A stretch of DNA of 11,387 nucleotides from NCBI GenBank assembly GCA_026396355.1, contig JAPLWY010000067.1, positions 7,552 to 18,938 on the forward strand. Reading direction: 5' to 3'. Under the pieces are notes generated by a model, which had not been told where the DNA came from, searched no databases, and worked only from the letters and a program-made list of their open reading frames with translations. This document shows positions 1-5,935 of this stretch, one piece after another. The DNA is from Microcaldota archaeon. GTDB lineage: Archaea > Micrarchaeota > Micrarchaeia > Anstonellales > Anstonellaceae. Made by a program: the position numbers and the translations under genes. How positions within the stretch are numbered: position 1 is the first letter of the stretch; the number at the start of each line of letters is the position of its first letter.

Positions 1-104
1 AGCTGGGAATAGTGCGCACTGCAAAGGCAGAGAAGGCGCCAGTCAGGAAAGAAGAGAAAAAGCCAGAGGCGAAAAAAGAAGAGAAGAAAGAGGAGAAAAA
101 GTAA
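1..104 (+). CDS. C-terminal tail of an upstream ribosomal protein (probably uL29 or uS3), partial
   Basis: The frame read from base 3 is open to the TAA at 102-104 and gives 33 residues. It starts LGIVRTAKAEK and then becomes a Lys/Glu-rich tail (repeated KKEEKK). In archaeal S10/spc clusters the genes just before aIF1 are uS3 and uL29, so this is most likely the end of one of them carrying a basic-acidic extension. Too little folded sequence remains to choose between the two. Charged, disordered tails are common in archaeal ribosomal proteins, and eL32 in this window has a comparable one. Its start lies outside the window. Confidence 0.6.
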   Translation, partial: LGIVRTAKAEKAPVRKEEKKPEAKKEEKKEEKK

Positions 105-136
105 TCACAATATGATATTCCAAAATTCAATCTCCC

Positions 137-153
137 GCCGCCATCAAGGCGGC
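137..153 (+). promoter_or_regulatory. GC-only stem-loop in the gap before aIF1
   Basis: GCCGCC (137-142) and GGCGGC (148-153) pair perfectly around the 5-nt loop ATCAA. The 71-nt gap that holds it is the largest inside the ribosomal cluster. The stem ends about 10 nt before the aIF1 Shine-Dalgarno. It could be an RNA-processing, pausing or translational-control element; the sequence does not say which. Confidence 0.45.
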
Positions 154-175
154 AGGCGAAGGAAGGTGAACACGG

Positions 176-493
176 TTGGCTGATATATGCCCGAAATGCG
201 GACTCATGAAGGAACTGTGCGCGTGCGACATACTCGAAAAGGAGGAGACGCAGCGCATCCGCGTATACGCGACGAAAAAGAAGTTCAAGAAGCTTGTGAC
301 CATTGTCGAGGGAATCGACAAGGGAAAGCTTGTCGAAACCGGCAGGGAACTCAAGCAGAAGCTCGCGTGCGGAGGCACAGTGAAAGAGGGCGTGATAATC
401 CTGCAGGGAGACCACAAGCGCAACATCAAGAAATTGCTGGTTGCGAGCGGCTACCCTGAAGCGAATATCCTGGTCCTCGAGGGACTGCAGTAA
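176..493 (+). CDS. Translation initiation factor aIF1 (SUI1 family)
   Basis: The 105-residue product matches archaeal aIF1, which binds the small ribosomal subunit near the P site and enforces start-codon fidelity. Residues 5-16 hold the N-terminal Cys cluster CPKCGLMKELCAC, a zinc-ribbon-like feature of archaeal members. The SUI1 fold follows, with VTIVEGID (about 41-48), LACGGTVKEG (63-72) and LQGDHKRNIKKLL (75-87), the most conserved blocks of the family. The start is TTG at 176, preceded by GGAAGGTGA (161-169). The ATG at 187 is in another frame and would not give the Cys cluster. Its place between uL29/uS3 and Rnp1 is a standard archaeal arrangement. The rare start codon and the upstream hairpin may lower or regulate its translation. 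Confidence 0.95.
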   Translation: MADICPKCGLMKELCACDILEKEETQRIRVYATKKKFKKLVTIVEGIDKGKLVETGRELKQKLACGGTVKEGVIILQGDHKRNIKKLLVASGYPEANILVLEGLQ

Positions 494-523
494 GAGTCTG
501 GCGCGGATGCAAAGTTGGTCTGC

Positions 524-793
524 ATGATTACACCGGAAAACCTGCCCATTCATGAATTGATCGGGCTGAAGGTGAGGGTGGCGAACAGCCTCTCAACGCC
601 TCATATCGGGATTTCCGGGACAGTAGTGGATGAGACAAAGAACACGCTTGTGATATCGGACGGAAAAAAGGAGCGCGTTGTCCCGAAGAACGGGAGCACG
701 TTCCAGTTCTCCCTCCCGGGCGGCAAGCGCGCGGAGCTGGACGGAAGCAAAATCGCTTTCCGCCCTTATGACCGCCCCAAGAAACTGAGGTAA
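524..793 (+). CDS. rnp1: Ribonuclease P protein component 1 (Rnp1, Pop4/p29 family)
   Basis: The 89-residue protein is the archaeal homologue of eukaryotic Pop4/Rpp29. It binds RNase P RNA and, with Rnp4, assists the RNA in maturing tRNA 5' ends. The sequence begins MITPENLPIHELIGLKVRV, the usual opening of the family. It continues with the Sm-like barrel motifs GISGTVVDETKNTLVI (about 29-44), RVVPKNGSTFQF and a C-terminal FRPYDRPKKLR. ATG 524 is chosen because family members begin MITP; a TTG at 515 would add three residues. The gene sits between aIF1 and uS17, its usual position in archaea, so RNase P assembly is tied to ribosome production. Its stop overlaps an ATG (taATG at 791-795). Confidence 0.92.
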   Translation: MITPENLPIHELIGLKVRVANSLSTPHIGISGTVVDETKNTLVISDGKKERVVPKNGSTFQFSLPGGKRAELDGSKIAFRPYDRPKKLR

Positions 794-798
794 TGCGT

Positions 799-1203
799 AT
801 GGAAAAAAACAGAAAAGGCGCGATTTCAACCAGGGGCCACACCAAGAGTGGCACAGTGGTTTCCGACCGCTCGAAAAAGACAGTGGTAGTGGAATCCGAC
901 ACCCTGGATTATTTCCCGAAGTACAGGCGCTATGCAAGAAGCACCTCAAGCGTGCATGTGCACAACCCGGACGAGATCGGGGCAAAGCTCGGGGACACTG
1001 TGGAGATTGCGGAGTGCCGCAAAATCTCAAAGACCAAGGCATGGATAGTCACAAGGATAATCAAGAAGGCGCAAGGCATTGTCGTCCTGCAAAGGGGCGG
1101 CGGCCGCTCGCTTGATGACGAGGCGGAGCGCCTCAAGAAGGCTGAAGTGAAGCGCGCAGCGCTTCCAACTGAAGAGCAGAAAGCAAAGGACAAGGAAGAA
1201 TAG
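799..1203 (+). CDS. Small subunit ribosomal protein uS17
   Basis: The 134-residue protein is an OB-fold component of the small subunit that binds 16S rRNA early in assembly. Recognisable blocks are RGHTKSGTVVSDRSKKTVVVE (about 12-32), YFPKYRRYARSTSSVHVHNP, GDTVEIAECRKISKTKAWIV and RII. After the fold (about residue 95) comes a charged extension of roughly 35 residues, rich in Lys, Glu and Ala, that makes it longer than most archaeal uS17. ATG 799 is preferred because GAGGTAA (787-793) gives normal Shine-Dalgarno spacing. ATG 793 overlaps the rnp1 stop and would add two residues. It is tightly coupled to rnp1 upstream and followed 24 nt later by uL14. Confidence 0.93.
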   Translation: MEKNRKGAISTRGHTKSGTVVSDRSKKTVVVESDTLDYFPKYRRYARSTSSVHVHNPDEIGAKLGDTVEIAECRKISKTKAWIVTRIIKKAQGIVVLQRGGGRSLDDEAERLKKAEVKRAALPTEEQKAKDKEE

Positions 1204-1227
1204 TTATTGAAGAATAGGTTGATCATA

Positions 1228-1527
1228 ATGAAAGGACTCGGAACCAGAGTGATAAAAGGCCTCCAAACCGGCTCGACAATGGTCTGCAACGACAACTCGG
1301 GCGCCAAGGTAGTGGCAATCATCGGCGTAAAAGGCGCAAAGGCAAAGCGCGCCATGTGCCCCAAAGTCGGGATTTCCGACATCGTCACAGTGGCGGTGAA
1401 GAAAGGCACTCCGGCAATGAAGAAGAAAGTGCTGAAAGCCGTGATAGTGCGCCAAAGGCAGTCCTTCAGGCGCCCGAACGCAGTGCGCTTCCCCAAGGTT
1501 GCTGCAATCGCAGCGTCAGTAGTTTGA
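1228..1527 (+). CDS. Large subunit ribosomal protein uL14, with an internal in-frame deletion
   Basis: The N-terminal 83 residues are an ordinary archaeal uL14: MKGLGTRVIKGLQTGS, CNDNSGAKVV, VTVAVKKGTP and VIVRQRQSFRRP. The protein then jumps straight to AVRFPKVAAIAASVV, its C-terminal strand and helix. The intervening block, normally with the universal F(E/D)DNAxV strand and the GTxIxGPVA(R/K)E segment, is absent. Length is 99 residues against about 132 in typical archaea, so about 33 residues (99 nt) are missing while the frame is kept. The join is at about base 1476. The lost part helps form the interface with the small subunit and with aIF6. ATG 1228 follows AGGTTGAT (1216-1223); TTG 1207 would add seven residues. 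The cause may be a real shortened protein or an assembly error. Confidence 0.9.
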   Translation: MKGLGTRVIKGLQTGSTMVCNDNSGAKVVAIIGVKGAKAKRAMCPKVGISDIVTVAVKKGTPAMKKKVLKAVIVRQRQSFRRPNAVRFPKVAAIAASVV

Positions 1528-1537
1528 TGTGGTATTT

Positions 1538-1912
1538 ATGGATTCAATACAGCCGCGGAAACAGAGGAAATTCAGGTACACTGCGCCAATGCACCTAAGG
1601 AAGAAGATGGTGTCCGCGCACATAAGCAAGGAGCTTCGCGCCAAGCTTGGCACCAAAAAGAGAAGCGCGCCTCTTCGCAAGGGCGACAAGGTCACATTAA
1701 TGTGCGGGGACCAGGCAGGCAAGACCGGAAAAGTGATTTCGGTGGAGCTTGCATTCCTCAAAGTTTACGTGGAAGGCATTGTGCAGCGCAATGCCAAGGG
1801 AGTGGAAAAGCCGCTCCCTATCGACCCCTCGAACCTTTTGATAATCGACGGGGATTTTTCCAAGGACAGGCTGGCAATGATAAACCGTGCAGGAAAGATC
1901 GCGAAGAAGTAA
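1538..1912 (+). CDS. Large subunit ribosomal protein uL24 (L26e type)
   Basis: The 124-residue product is an assembly-initiator protein that binds the 5' domain of 23S rRNA near the exit tunnel. The archaeal/eukaryotic N-terminal extension is present (QPRKQRKFRYTAPMHLRKKM and HISKELRAKLGTKKRS). The KOW motif follows (LRKGDKVTLMCGDQAGKTGKV, about 46-66), then VYVEGIVQRNAKGVEKPLPIDPSNLLI and a basic tail. ATG 1538 lies in the recurring context GGTATTTATGG; the in-frame GTG at 1529 would add three residues. Length is normal for archaea. It starts 10 nt after the uL14 stop. Confidence 0.94.
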   Translation: MDSIQPRKQRKFRYTAPMHLRKKMVSAHISKELRAKLGTKKRSAPLRKGDKVTLMCGDQAGKTGKVISVELAFLKVYVEGIVQRNAKGVEKPLPIDPSNLLIIDGDFSKDRLAMINRAGKIAKK

Positions 1913-1937
1913 ATGTGAAAGTATTGAGTTGATATTT

Positions 1938-2636
1938 ATGGCCAAGAAAGGCGGTTCAAACCACTATGTGCGCATGCGCGCGAACAAGGACCTAGGTGTA
2001 ATAGGGCGCAAGTCCATACGCTGGCTGCTCGCGCCTGCTCCAGGCACTCACAAGAAGGAGGAGAGCATCTCAACAGGCGTGCTGCTGCGCGACGTGCTTG
2101 GCAAGTCTGAAAACACGCGCGAAACCAAGCGGATAATCCACACGCACAACCTGCTCATAGATGGAAAGAAAGTCTCTGACACAAAGTACCCGGTCGGGCT
2201 GATGGACGTGCTGGAGCTGCCTTCAGAAAAGAAGCACTTCAGGATGTCGCTCTCCGGTCCGAAACTCACACCAGTGCCGATCAGCGCAGAGGCGGCGGGC
2301 AAGAAGTACCTCAAAGTCACCCGCAAGCACACGGTGACTGGGAAAAAGGTATGCATAACATTCCATGACGGACGAAACTACCTGGGAGACGAGCACATCA
2401 AGACAGGCGACACCTGCGTTCTCTCAGTCCCGGGCTTCAAGCTCCTGTCGCACATCAAGCTCCAGCCAGGCGCGCAATGCCTGGTGATGAAGGGCAAGCA
2501 CATCGGCGAGTCTGCAAAGCTCGAGCGCATCATCGAGAGGTTGGGCTCGCACGACACCGAGGTGCTGATGTCAGGGGCGCAGGGCGAATTCATCACAGTG
2601 GCAAAATACCTGTTCGCAATAGACGGAAATTTCTAG
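1938..2636 (+). CDS. rps4e: Small subunit ribosomal protein eS4
   Basis: The 232-residue protein is the archaeal/eukaryotic eS4, absent from bacteria, which sits on the body of the small subunit. Features in order: MAKKGGSNHYVRMRANKDLG opening with the KSIRWLLAPAPGTH block; an S4-like RNA-binding region around TGVLLRDVLG to HTHNLLIDGKKVSDTKYPVG (about 46-90); GLMDVLELPSEKKHFRM; the central barrel with GRNYLGDEHIKTGDTCVLSVP (about 145-165); and a C-terminal KOW-like region around GAQCLVMKGKHIGESAKLE. Length is standard. ATG 1938 lies in GATATTTATGG (1931-1941), a context also seen before uS8 and eL32. The open frame extends upstream into the end of uL24, but this ATG matches the family start. 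Confidence 0.95.
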   Translation: MAKKGGSNHYVRMRANKDLGVIGRKSIRWLLAPAPGTHKKEESISTGVLLRDVLGKSENTRETKRIIHTHNLLIDGKKVSDTKYPVGLMDVLELPSEKKHFRMSLSGPKLTPVPISAEAAGKKYLKVTRKHTVTGKKVCITFHDGRNYLGDEHIKTGDTCVLSVPGFKLLSHIKLQPGAQCLVMKGKHIGESAKLERIIERLGSHDTEVLMSGAQGEFITVAKYLFAIDGNF

Positions 2637-2663
2637 AAAATTGCATTGATTAGGTGAAGAAGA

Positions 2664-3176
2664 ATGGAAGAAAACAAGATGAAAGCGGTTGTGGTCGACA
2701 AGGTCACGCTCAACATAGGCGTTGGAAAAGCCGGGCAGGAGCTTGAGAATGCAAAGACGCTTCTCGAGCGCCTCTCAGGCGCAAAGGCAGTGCCAACCGC
2801 GGCAAAAGTCAGGAATCCGGTCTTCCACATAAAGAAGGGGGACGTCATCGGGACCAAGGCAACGCTTCGCGGGCCATCTGCAATAGCGTTCGTGAAAAAG
2901 GCGCTCAAGGTAAAGGACTTCACCCTGGCTTCGCGCTCATTTGACAAGGAGGGCAACTTCTCGTTCGGGGTTCCAGAGTACATCGAATTCCCGGGCGCGA
3001 AATACGACCCGCAGATAGGCATGCTCGGATTCGAGGTGTGCGTAACTCTTCGCAGGCGCGGCTTCCGCGTGGCAAGGAGAAGGCGCGCGCAGGCAAAGCT
3101 TGGCGGCAAGCACCGCCTTTCAAAGGAGAATGGCATTGAGTTTGCCAAGGAGACATTTTCAATAAAGGTGCAATAA
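2664..3176 (+). CDS. Large subunit ribosomal protein uL5
   Basis: The 170-residue product is a central-protuberance protein that binds 5S rRNA together with uL18 and contacts P-site tRNA. Diagnostic blocks are VDKVTLNIGVGKAGQELENAK (about 11-31), LSGAKAVPTAAKVRNPVFHIKKGDVIGTKATLRG (about 37-70), FGVPEYIEFPGAKYDPQIGMLGFEVCVTLRRRGFRV and the basic tail. ATG 2664 follows AGGTGA (2652-2657) at normal spacing; a second Met five residues on is also possible. Length and order are those expected of archaea. It is separated from eS4 by 27 nt. Confidence 0.95.
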   Translation: MEENKMKAVVVDKVTLNIGVGKAGQELENAKTLLERLSGAKAVPTAAKVRNPVFHIKKGDVIGTKATLRGPSAIAFVKKALKVKDFTLASRSFDKEGNFSFGVPEYIEFPGAKYDPQIGMLGFEVCVTLRRRGFRVARRRRAQAKLGGKHRLSKENGIEFAKETFSIKVQ

Positions 3177-3186
3177 GAGGTTTTCA

Positions 3187-3369
3187 ATGGCAGAAAAAGA
3201 GAAAAAGAAATCAAAGGGCGTCCCGCTGGAGCACAAGTTCCAGGGCAAGGGTTTGCGCAAGTGCCGCTTCTGCGGCTCGGCACGCGCCTTGATACGCTCG
3301 TACGGCCTGCGAATCTGCAGGAGATGTTTCCGCGAAGTCGGCGAGAGCGTGGGCTTCAGAAAGTATTGA
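3187..3369 (+). CDS. Small subunit ribosomal protein uS14, zinc-binding type
   Basis: The 60-residue protein belongs to the short zinc-binding class of uS14, located in the head of the small subunit. The zinc knuckle is C-R-F-C (residues 26-29) and C-R-R-C (44-47), with RALIRSYGLRIC between them. It ends in REVGESVGFRKY, the typical terminus. An N-terminal basic stretch (KEKKKSKG) makes it slightly longer than many archaeal homologues. GAGG (3177-3180) lies just after the uL5 stop and gives a Shine-Dalgarno for ATG 3187. The gap to uL5 is 10 nt and to uS8 20 nt. Confidence 0.95.
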   Translation: MAEKEKKKSKGVPLEHKFQGKGLRKCRFCGSARALIRSYGLRICRRCFREVGESVGFRKY

Positions 3370-3389
3370 TGATTCATTGAGGGATATTT

Positions 3390-3776
3390 ATGGCTAACGA
3401 CCCATTGGCAGACGCGCTGAACACGATCAAGACACACGAGACGTTCGGCAAGCCTGCGTGCGAAGTCAAGCCCAGCAAGCTGGTGCGCGAGACTCTGAAG
3501 ATTCTCCAGCGCCGCGGCTTTATCGGCGATTTCGAATTCGTGGACGACGGGAAAACCGGATACTTCAGCATAAAGCTGCTGGGCAAAGTGAACCAGTGCG
3601 GCGCGGTCAAGCCCCGCTTCGCGGTCAAGAAAACCGAGTGGAGCGAGTGGGAGCAGAAGTACCTCCCCGGCGCAGGATTCGGCATGTTCATAGTCTCAAC
3701 CCCGCAGGGGCTGATGTCCAACGAGGACGCAAAGGGCAAGGGCGTGGGCGGAAGGCTCATAGCCTACATATACTAA
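3390..3776 (+). CDS. Small subunit ribosomal protein uS8
   Basis: The 128-residue product is a primary 16S rRNA-binding protein of the central domain. It opens MANDPLADALNTIKTHE, as in archaeal uS8, followed by SKLVRETLKILQRRGFIGDFEFVDDG. The second domain has GAVKPRFAVKK, a loop KTEWSEWEQKYLPGAGFGMFIVSTPQG, and ends MSNEDAKGKGVGGRLIAYIY, the conserved C terminus. Length is normal. ATG 3390 has the context GATATTTATGG (3383-3393). The downstream uL6 begins 11 nt after its stop. Confidence 0.95.
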   Translation: MANDPLADALNTIKTHETFGKPACEVKPSKLVRETLKILQRRGFIGDFEFVDDGKTGYFSIKLLGKVNQCGAVKPRFAVKKTEWSEWEQKYLPGAGFGMFIVSTPQGLMSNEDAKGKGVGGRLIAYIY

Positions 3777-3787
3777 GGTTGATTTGG

Positions 3788-4273
3788 ATGAAAATAATCG
3801 ACGGAGCAAAGGTTTCGGTTGACAGGAACATTGTCACAGTCAGCGGCGCCAAGGGAACGCTGGTGAAGAACCTCTCCCACCCTGGCCTCAAGCTCTCAAT
3901 TGCCAACGGCGAAATAAGCGCGGAAGGCGAGCTTGTGATGGTCAACACCGCATACGCGCACATAAAGAACATGATGAACGGCGTGATTTCCGGCTACTCC
4001 AAGAAAATCAAGATACTTTACTCCCACTTCCCGATTTCAATGGAAATCAAGGGAAAGCTGATGCTGATAAAGAACTTCCTTGGGGAAAAGCAGCCGCGGA
4101 AGGCAAAAATAATGGGTCAGACAAAAGTGGAATCAAAAGGCCAGGAGCTCACGATTTCCGGCCCCTCGAAAGAAGAGGTCGGCCAGACATTTGCGAACAT
4201 AAAATCCGCAACCAAGATAAGGGACCGCGACTCGCGTGTTTTCCAGGACGGATTCTACGAAGTAGTTGAGTGA
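3788..4273 (+). CDS. Large subunit ribosomal protein uL6
   Basis: The 161-residue protein is the two-domain uL6 near the factor-binding site and sarcin-ricin loop. The N-terminal domain reads VTVSGAKGTLVKNLSHPG and AYAHIKNMMNGVISGY. The C-terminal domain has ILYSHFPISMEIKG, NFLGEKQPRKAKIMGQTKV and VGQTFANIKSATKIRDRDSRVFQDGFYEV, all typical of archaea. It is about 20 residues shorter than usual, mainly at the N terminus, where it starts directly at the first strand. ATG 3788 is preceded by AAGGTTGAT (3775-3783). The frame stays open upstream through uS8, but that part has no uL6 similarity. Confidence 0.94.
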   Translation: MKIIDGAKVSVDRNIVTVSGAKGTLVKNLSHPGLKLSIANGEISAEGELVMVNTAYAHIKNMMNGVISGYSKKIKILYSHFPISMEIKGKLMLIKNFLGEKQPRKAKIMGQTKVESKGQELTISGPSKEEVGQTFANIKSATKIRDRDSRVFQDGFYEVVE

Positions 4274-4278
4274 TATTT

Positions 4279-4827
4279 ATGGCAATCAAGAAAAGGACGC
4301 ATCCCAAGTTCCTCCGCCCCAATTTCGGCAGGAGCAGCAGAAGCAGGATAAAGGCGGCGTGGCGCAGGCCGCGCGGCATTGACAACAAGAAGCGCGCCAA
4401 GATCGCTTACATGGGCTGCTCGCCCTCCATTGGGTACGGGCAGCCGACTGCAATAAAGCACTTCCACCCGGCAGGCTTCCCGGAGAAGCTGGTGCAGACG
4501 CCAGCCGAGCTTTCCGGCCTCAAGAACGTGCTTGTCCGGATAGCCTCAAGCGTGGGCAGGAAAAAGCGCCTGATCATTGAGAGGCTGGCAAAAGAGGCCA
4601 AGCTTCGAGTTCTCAATCCAGTGCACGAGCGCGCGCGCGACAAGCGCAGGAAAGAGGAAAAGGCTGACGCTGCTGCAAAGCTCCAAAAAGAAAAGGCAAA
4701 GGGAGACAAGCCAAAGGCGCCAGAAGCAAAGGCAGCTCCAACCGAGCAAAAGCCAGCGGCTCAAAAGCCGGCTGAGCAGAAAGCAGAGCAAAAGGCTGAG
4801 CAGAAAACAGAGCAGAAAAAACAATAA
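4279..4827 (+). CDS. Large subunit ribosomal protein eL32 with a long repetitive tail
   Basis: The 182-residue product has a normal eL32 core, a protein found in archaea and eukaryotes only. Core motifs are HPKFLRPNFGRSSR, AAWRRPRGIDNKKR, IGYGQPTAIKHFHPAGFPEKLV and RKKRLIIERLAKEAKLRVLNP, ending near residue 115. The last 65 or so residues are a low-complexity Lys/Ala/Gln/Glu tail, finishing in four tandem xEQK units. Archaeal eL32 is usually about 130 residues, so the tail is an addition and is expected to be disordered. ATG 4279 lies in GATATTTATGG (4272-4282), five nt after the uL6 stop; an in-frame GTG at 4270 overlaps uL6 and is less likely. Confidence 0.94.
   Translation: MAIKKRTHPKFLRPNFGRSSRSRIKAAWRRPRGIDNKKRAKIAYMGCSPSIGYGQPTAIKHFHPAGFPEKLVQTPAELSGLKNVLVRIASSVGRKKRLIIERLAKEAKLRVLNPVHERARDKRRKEEKADAAAKLQKEKAKGDKPKAPEAKAAPTEQKPAAQKPAEQKAEQKAEQKTEQKKQ
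4771..4818 (+). repeat. Four tandem 12-nt repeats encoding xEQK in the eL32 tail
   Basis: Four consecutive units, GCTGAGCAGAAA, GCAGAGCAAAAG, GCTGAGCAGAAA and ACAGAGCAGAAA, encode AEQK, AEQK, AEQK and TEQK. Units 1 and 3 are identical and unit 2 differs only at synonymous sites. The less regular stretch before them (TEQKPAAQKP) looks like older copies. Such an array can expand or contract in frame by slippage. Confidence 0.85.
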
Positions 4828-4836
4828 GTGATTCTC

Positions 4837-5313
4837 ATGGCAATGAACACAGTAAGGCGGATCGCATCGGACATACTCAAGACCGGCGAGTCCAACATCA
4901 AATTCAAGCCTGATTCGATTTCCAAGGTCGGAGAGGCGCTCACCCGCGAGGACGTTCGCTCGCTCATTGCGGAAGGCGCAATCATCGCCAAGCCCAAGCG
5001 CGGAGTCTCGCGTGTCCGCGGGCGCGCAAAGCAGAAGCAAAAGGCAAAGGGCAGGCGCTTCGGCAAAGGAAGCAGGCGCGGCACCTCCTCAGCAAGGAAG
5101 GGCGACAAGGAGACTTGGATGCAGAAGATTCGCGCCCAGCGCAAGTTCCTCCGCCAGCTCCTTGAGGAGAAGAGGCTGGAGGACAAGTCAGCAAGGAAGA
5201 TTTACATGATGGTAAAAGGCAACGCGTTCAAGGGCGTCAAGATGCTCGAAGTCTACCTGCGCGACAACAAGTACATCACAGGCGAGAAGCTTGAGGCTAA
5301 GAAATCAAAGTAA
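4837..5313 (+). CDS. Large subunit ribosomal protein eL19
   Basis: The 158-residue protein is the archaeal/eukaryotic eL19, on the solvent side of the large subunit. It opens MAMNTVRRIASDILKTGESNIKF, continues with VGEALTREDVRSLIAEGAI and the very basic RNA-binding loop GRAKQKQKAKGRRFGKGSRRGT (about 66-87). It then forms the long C-terminal helix (WMQKIRAQRKFLRQLLEEKRL) with ARKIYMMVKGNAFKGVKMLEVYL. Length is normal. AAGTGAT (4826-4832) precedes ATG 4837, nine nt after the eL32 stop; ATG 4843 is an alternative that would remove two residues. Confidence 0.94.
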   Translation: MAMNTVRRIASDILKTGESNIKFKPDSISKVGEALTREDVRSLIAEGAIIAKPKRGVSRVRGRAKQKQKAKGRRFGKGSRRGTSSARKGDKETWMQKIRAQRKFLRQLLEEKRLEDKSARKIYMMVKGNAFKGVKMLEVYLRDNKYITGEKLEAKKSK

Positions 5314-5343
5314 AACGGATGAAAACTACTAAGATGTGATTAT

Positions 5344-5923
5344 GTGGGAAAAGCAACAGGACCGGTCTATAAAGTGGCATTCCGCCGCAGAAGGAAGAAC
5401 CTGACCAACTACGCCAAGCGCCTCGCGCTTGTGAAAAGCCCCCCGCATGGTGGTGCGCAAGTCCACGACCGGGGTGCTGGTCCAATTCCTGAGTTTCTCG
5501 GACAAGGGCGACAAGGTGATCTCCAGCGTGCGCTCATCCGCGCTCAAGCAATACGGCTGGGCGCCCCGCTGCAATTCCCCCTCAGCATACCTGTGCGGAT
5601 TGCTTGCAGGAAAGCTCGCCTCAAAAGCAGGCACGACCGCCTTCAACCTCGACGTTGGCATGCAGACTCCCTCGAAAGGCTCATTGCTCTACGCAGCGCT
5701 CAAGGGCGCGCTTGACTCGGGGCTCACCAGCAACTACACTAATGAAATGATTACCGAGGACCGGGTTTCCGGCGAAGTGATTGCAAAATACGCCAAGTCC
5801 CTCAAAGCAACGGACGAGGCAAAATACCGCAGGATTTTCTCCGCCTACATCAAGGAGGGCTTTGCGCCGGAAAACGCGGCAGAGGCATTCAAGGCGGCGA
5901 AAAGCAAGATAAATAGCGCTTGA
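5344..5923 (+). CDS. Large subunit ribosomal protein uL18, interrupted by a +1 frameshift
   Basis: uL18 binds 5S rRNA with uL5 in the central protuberance. The first frame starts at GTG 5344 (GTGAT at 5336-5340 upstream) and gives GPVYKVAFRRRRKNLTNYAK and RLALVKSP, the normal archaeal start. It then runs out of family sequence. From ATG 5447 the next frame continues exactly where the family should: MVVRKSTTGVLVQF, GDKVISSVRSSALKQYGW, AYLCGLLAGKLA and ALKGALDSGL, to a stop at 5921-5923. The break lies at AGCCCCCCGCATG, a run of six C at 5439-5444. With five C the two parts join as VKSPRMVVRKS, about 192 residues and of normal length. Sequencing error, a real mutation or programmed slippage on CCC-C are all possible. 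Confidence 0.9.
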
Positions 5924-5935
5924 TTGGTGAATTTG

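Noticed and set aside
515..523. TTG 515 as the rnp1 start
   Set aside because: Family proteins start MITP at the ATG at 524, and the three extra residues add nothing conserved.
2633..3283. 216-codon open frame on - opposite uL5 and uS14
   Set aside because: It is a shadow of two well-conserved ribosomal genes; its product is Ser/Pro/Arg-rich without recognisable motifs.
3458..3787. Upstream extension of the uL6 frame through uS8
   Set aside because: The extension reads uS8 DNA out of frame, is Arg-rich noise, and a good Shine-Dalgarno precedes ATG 3788.
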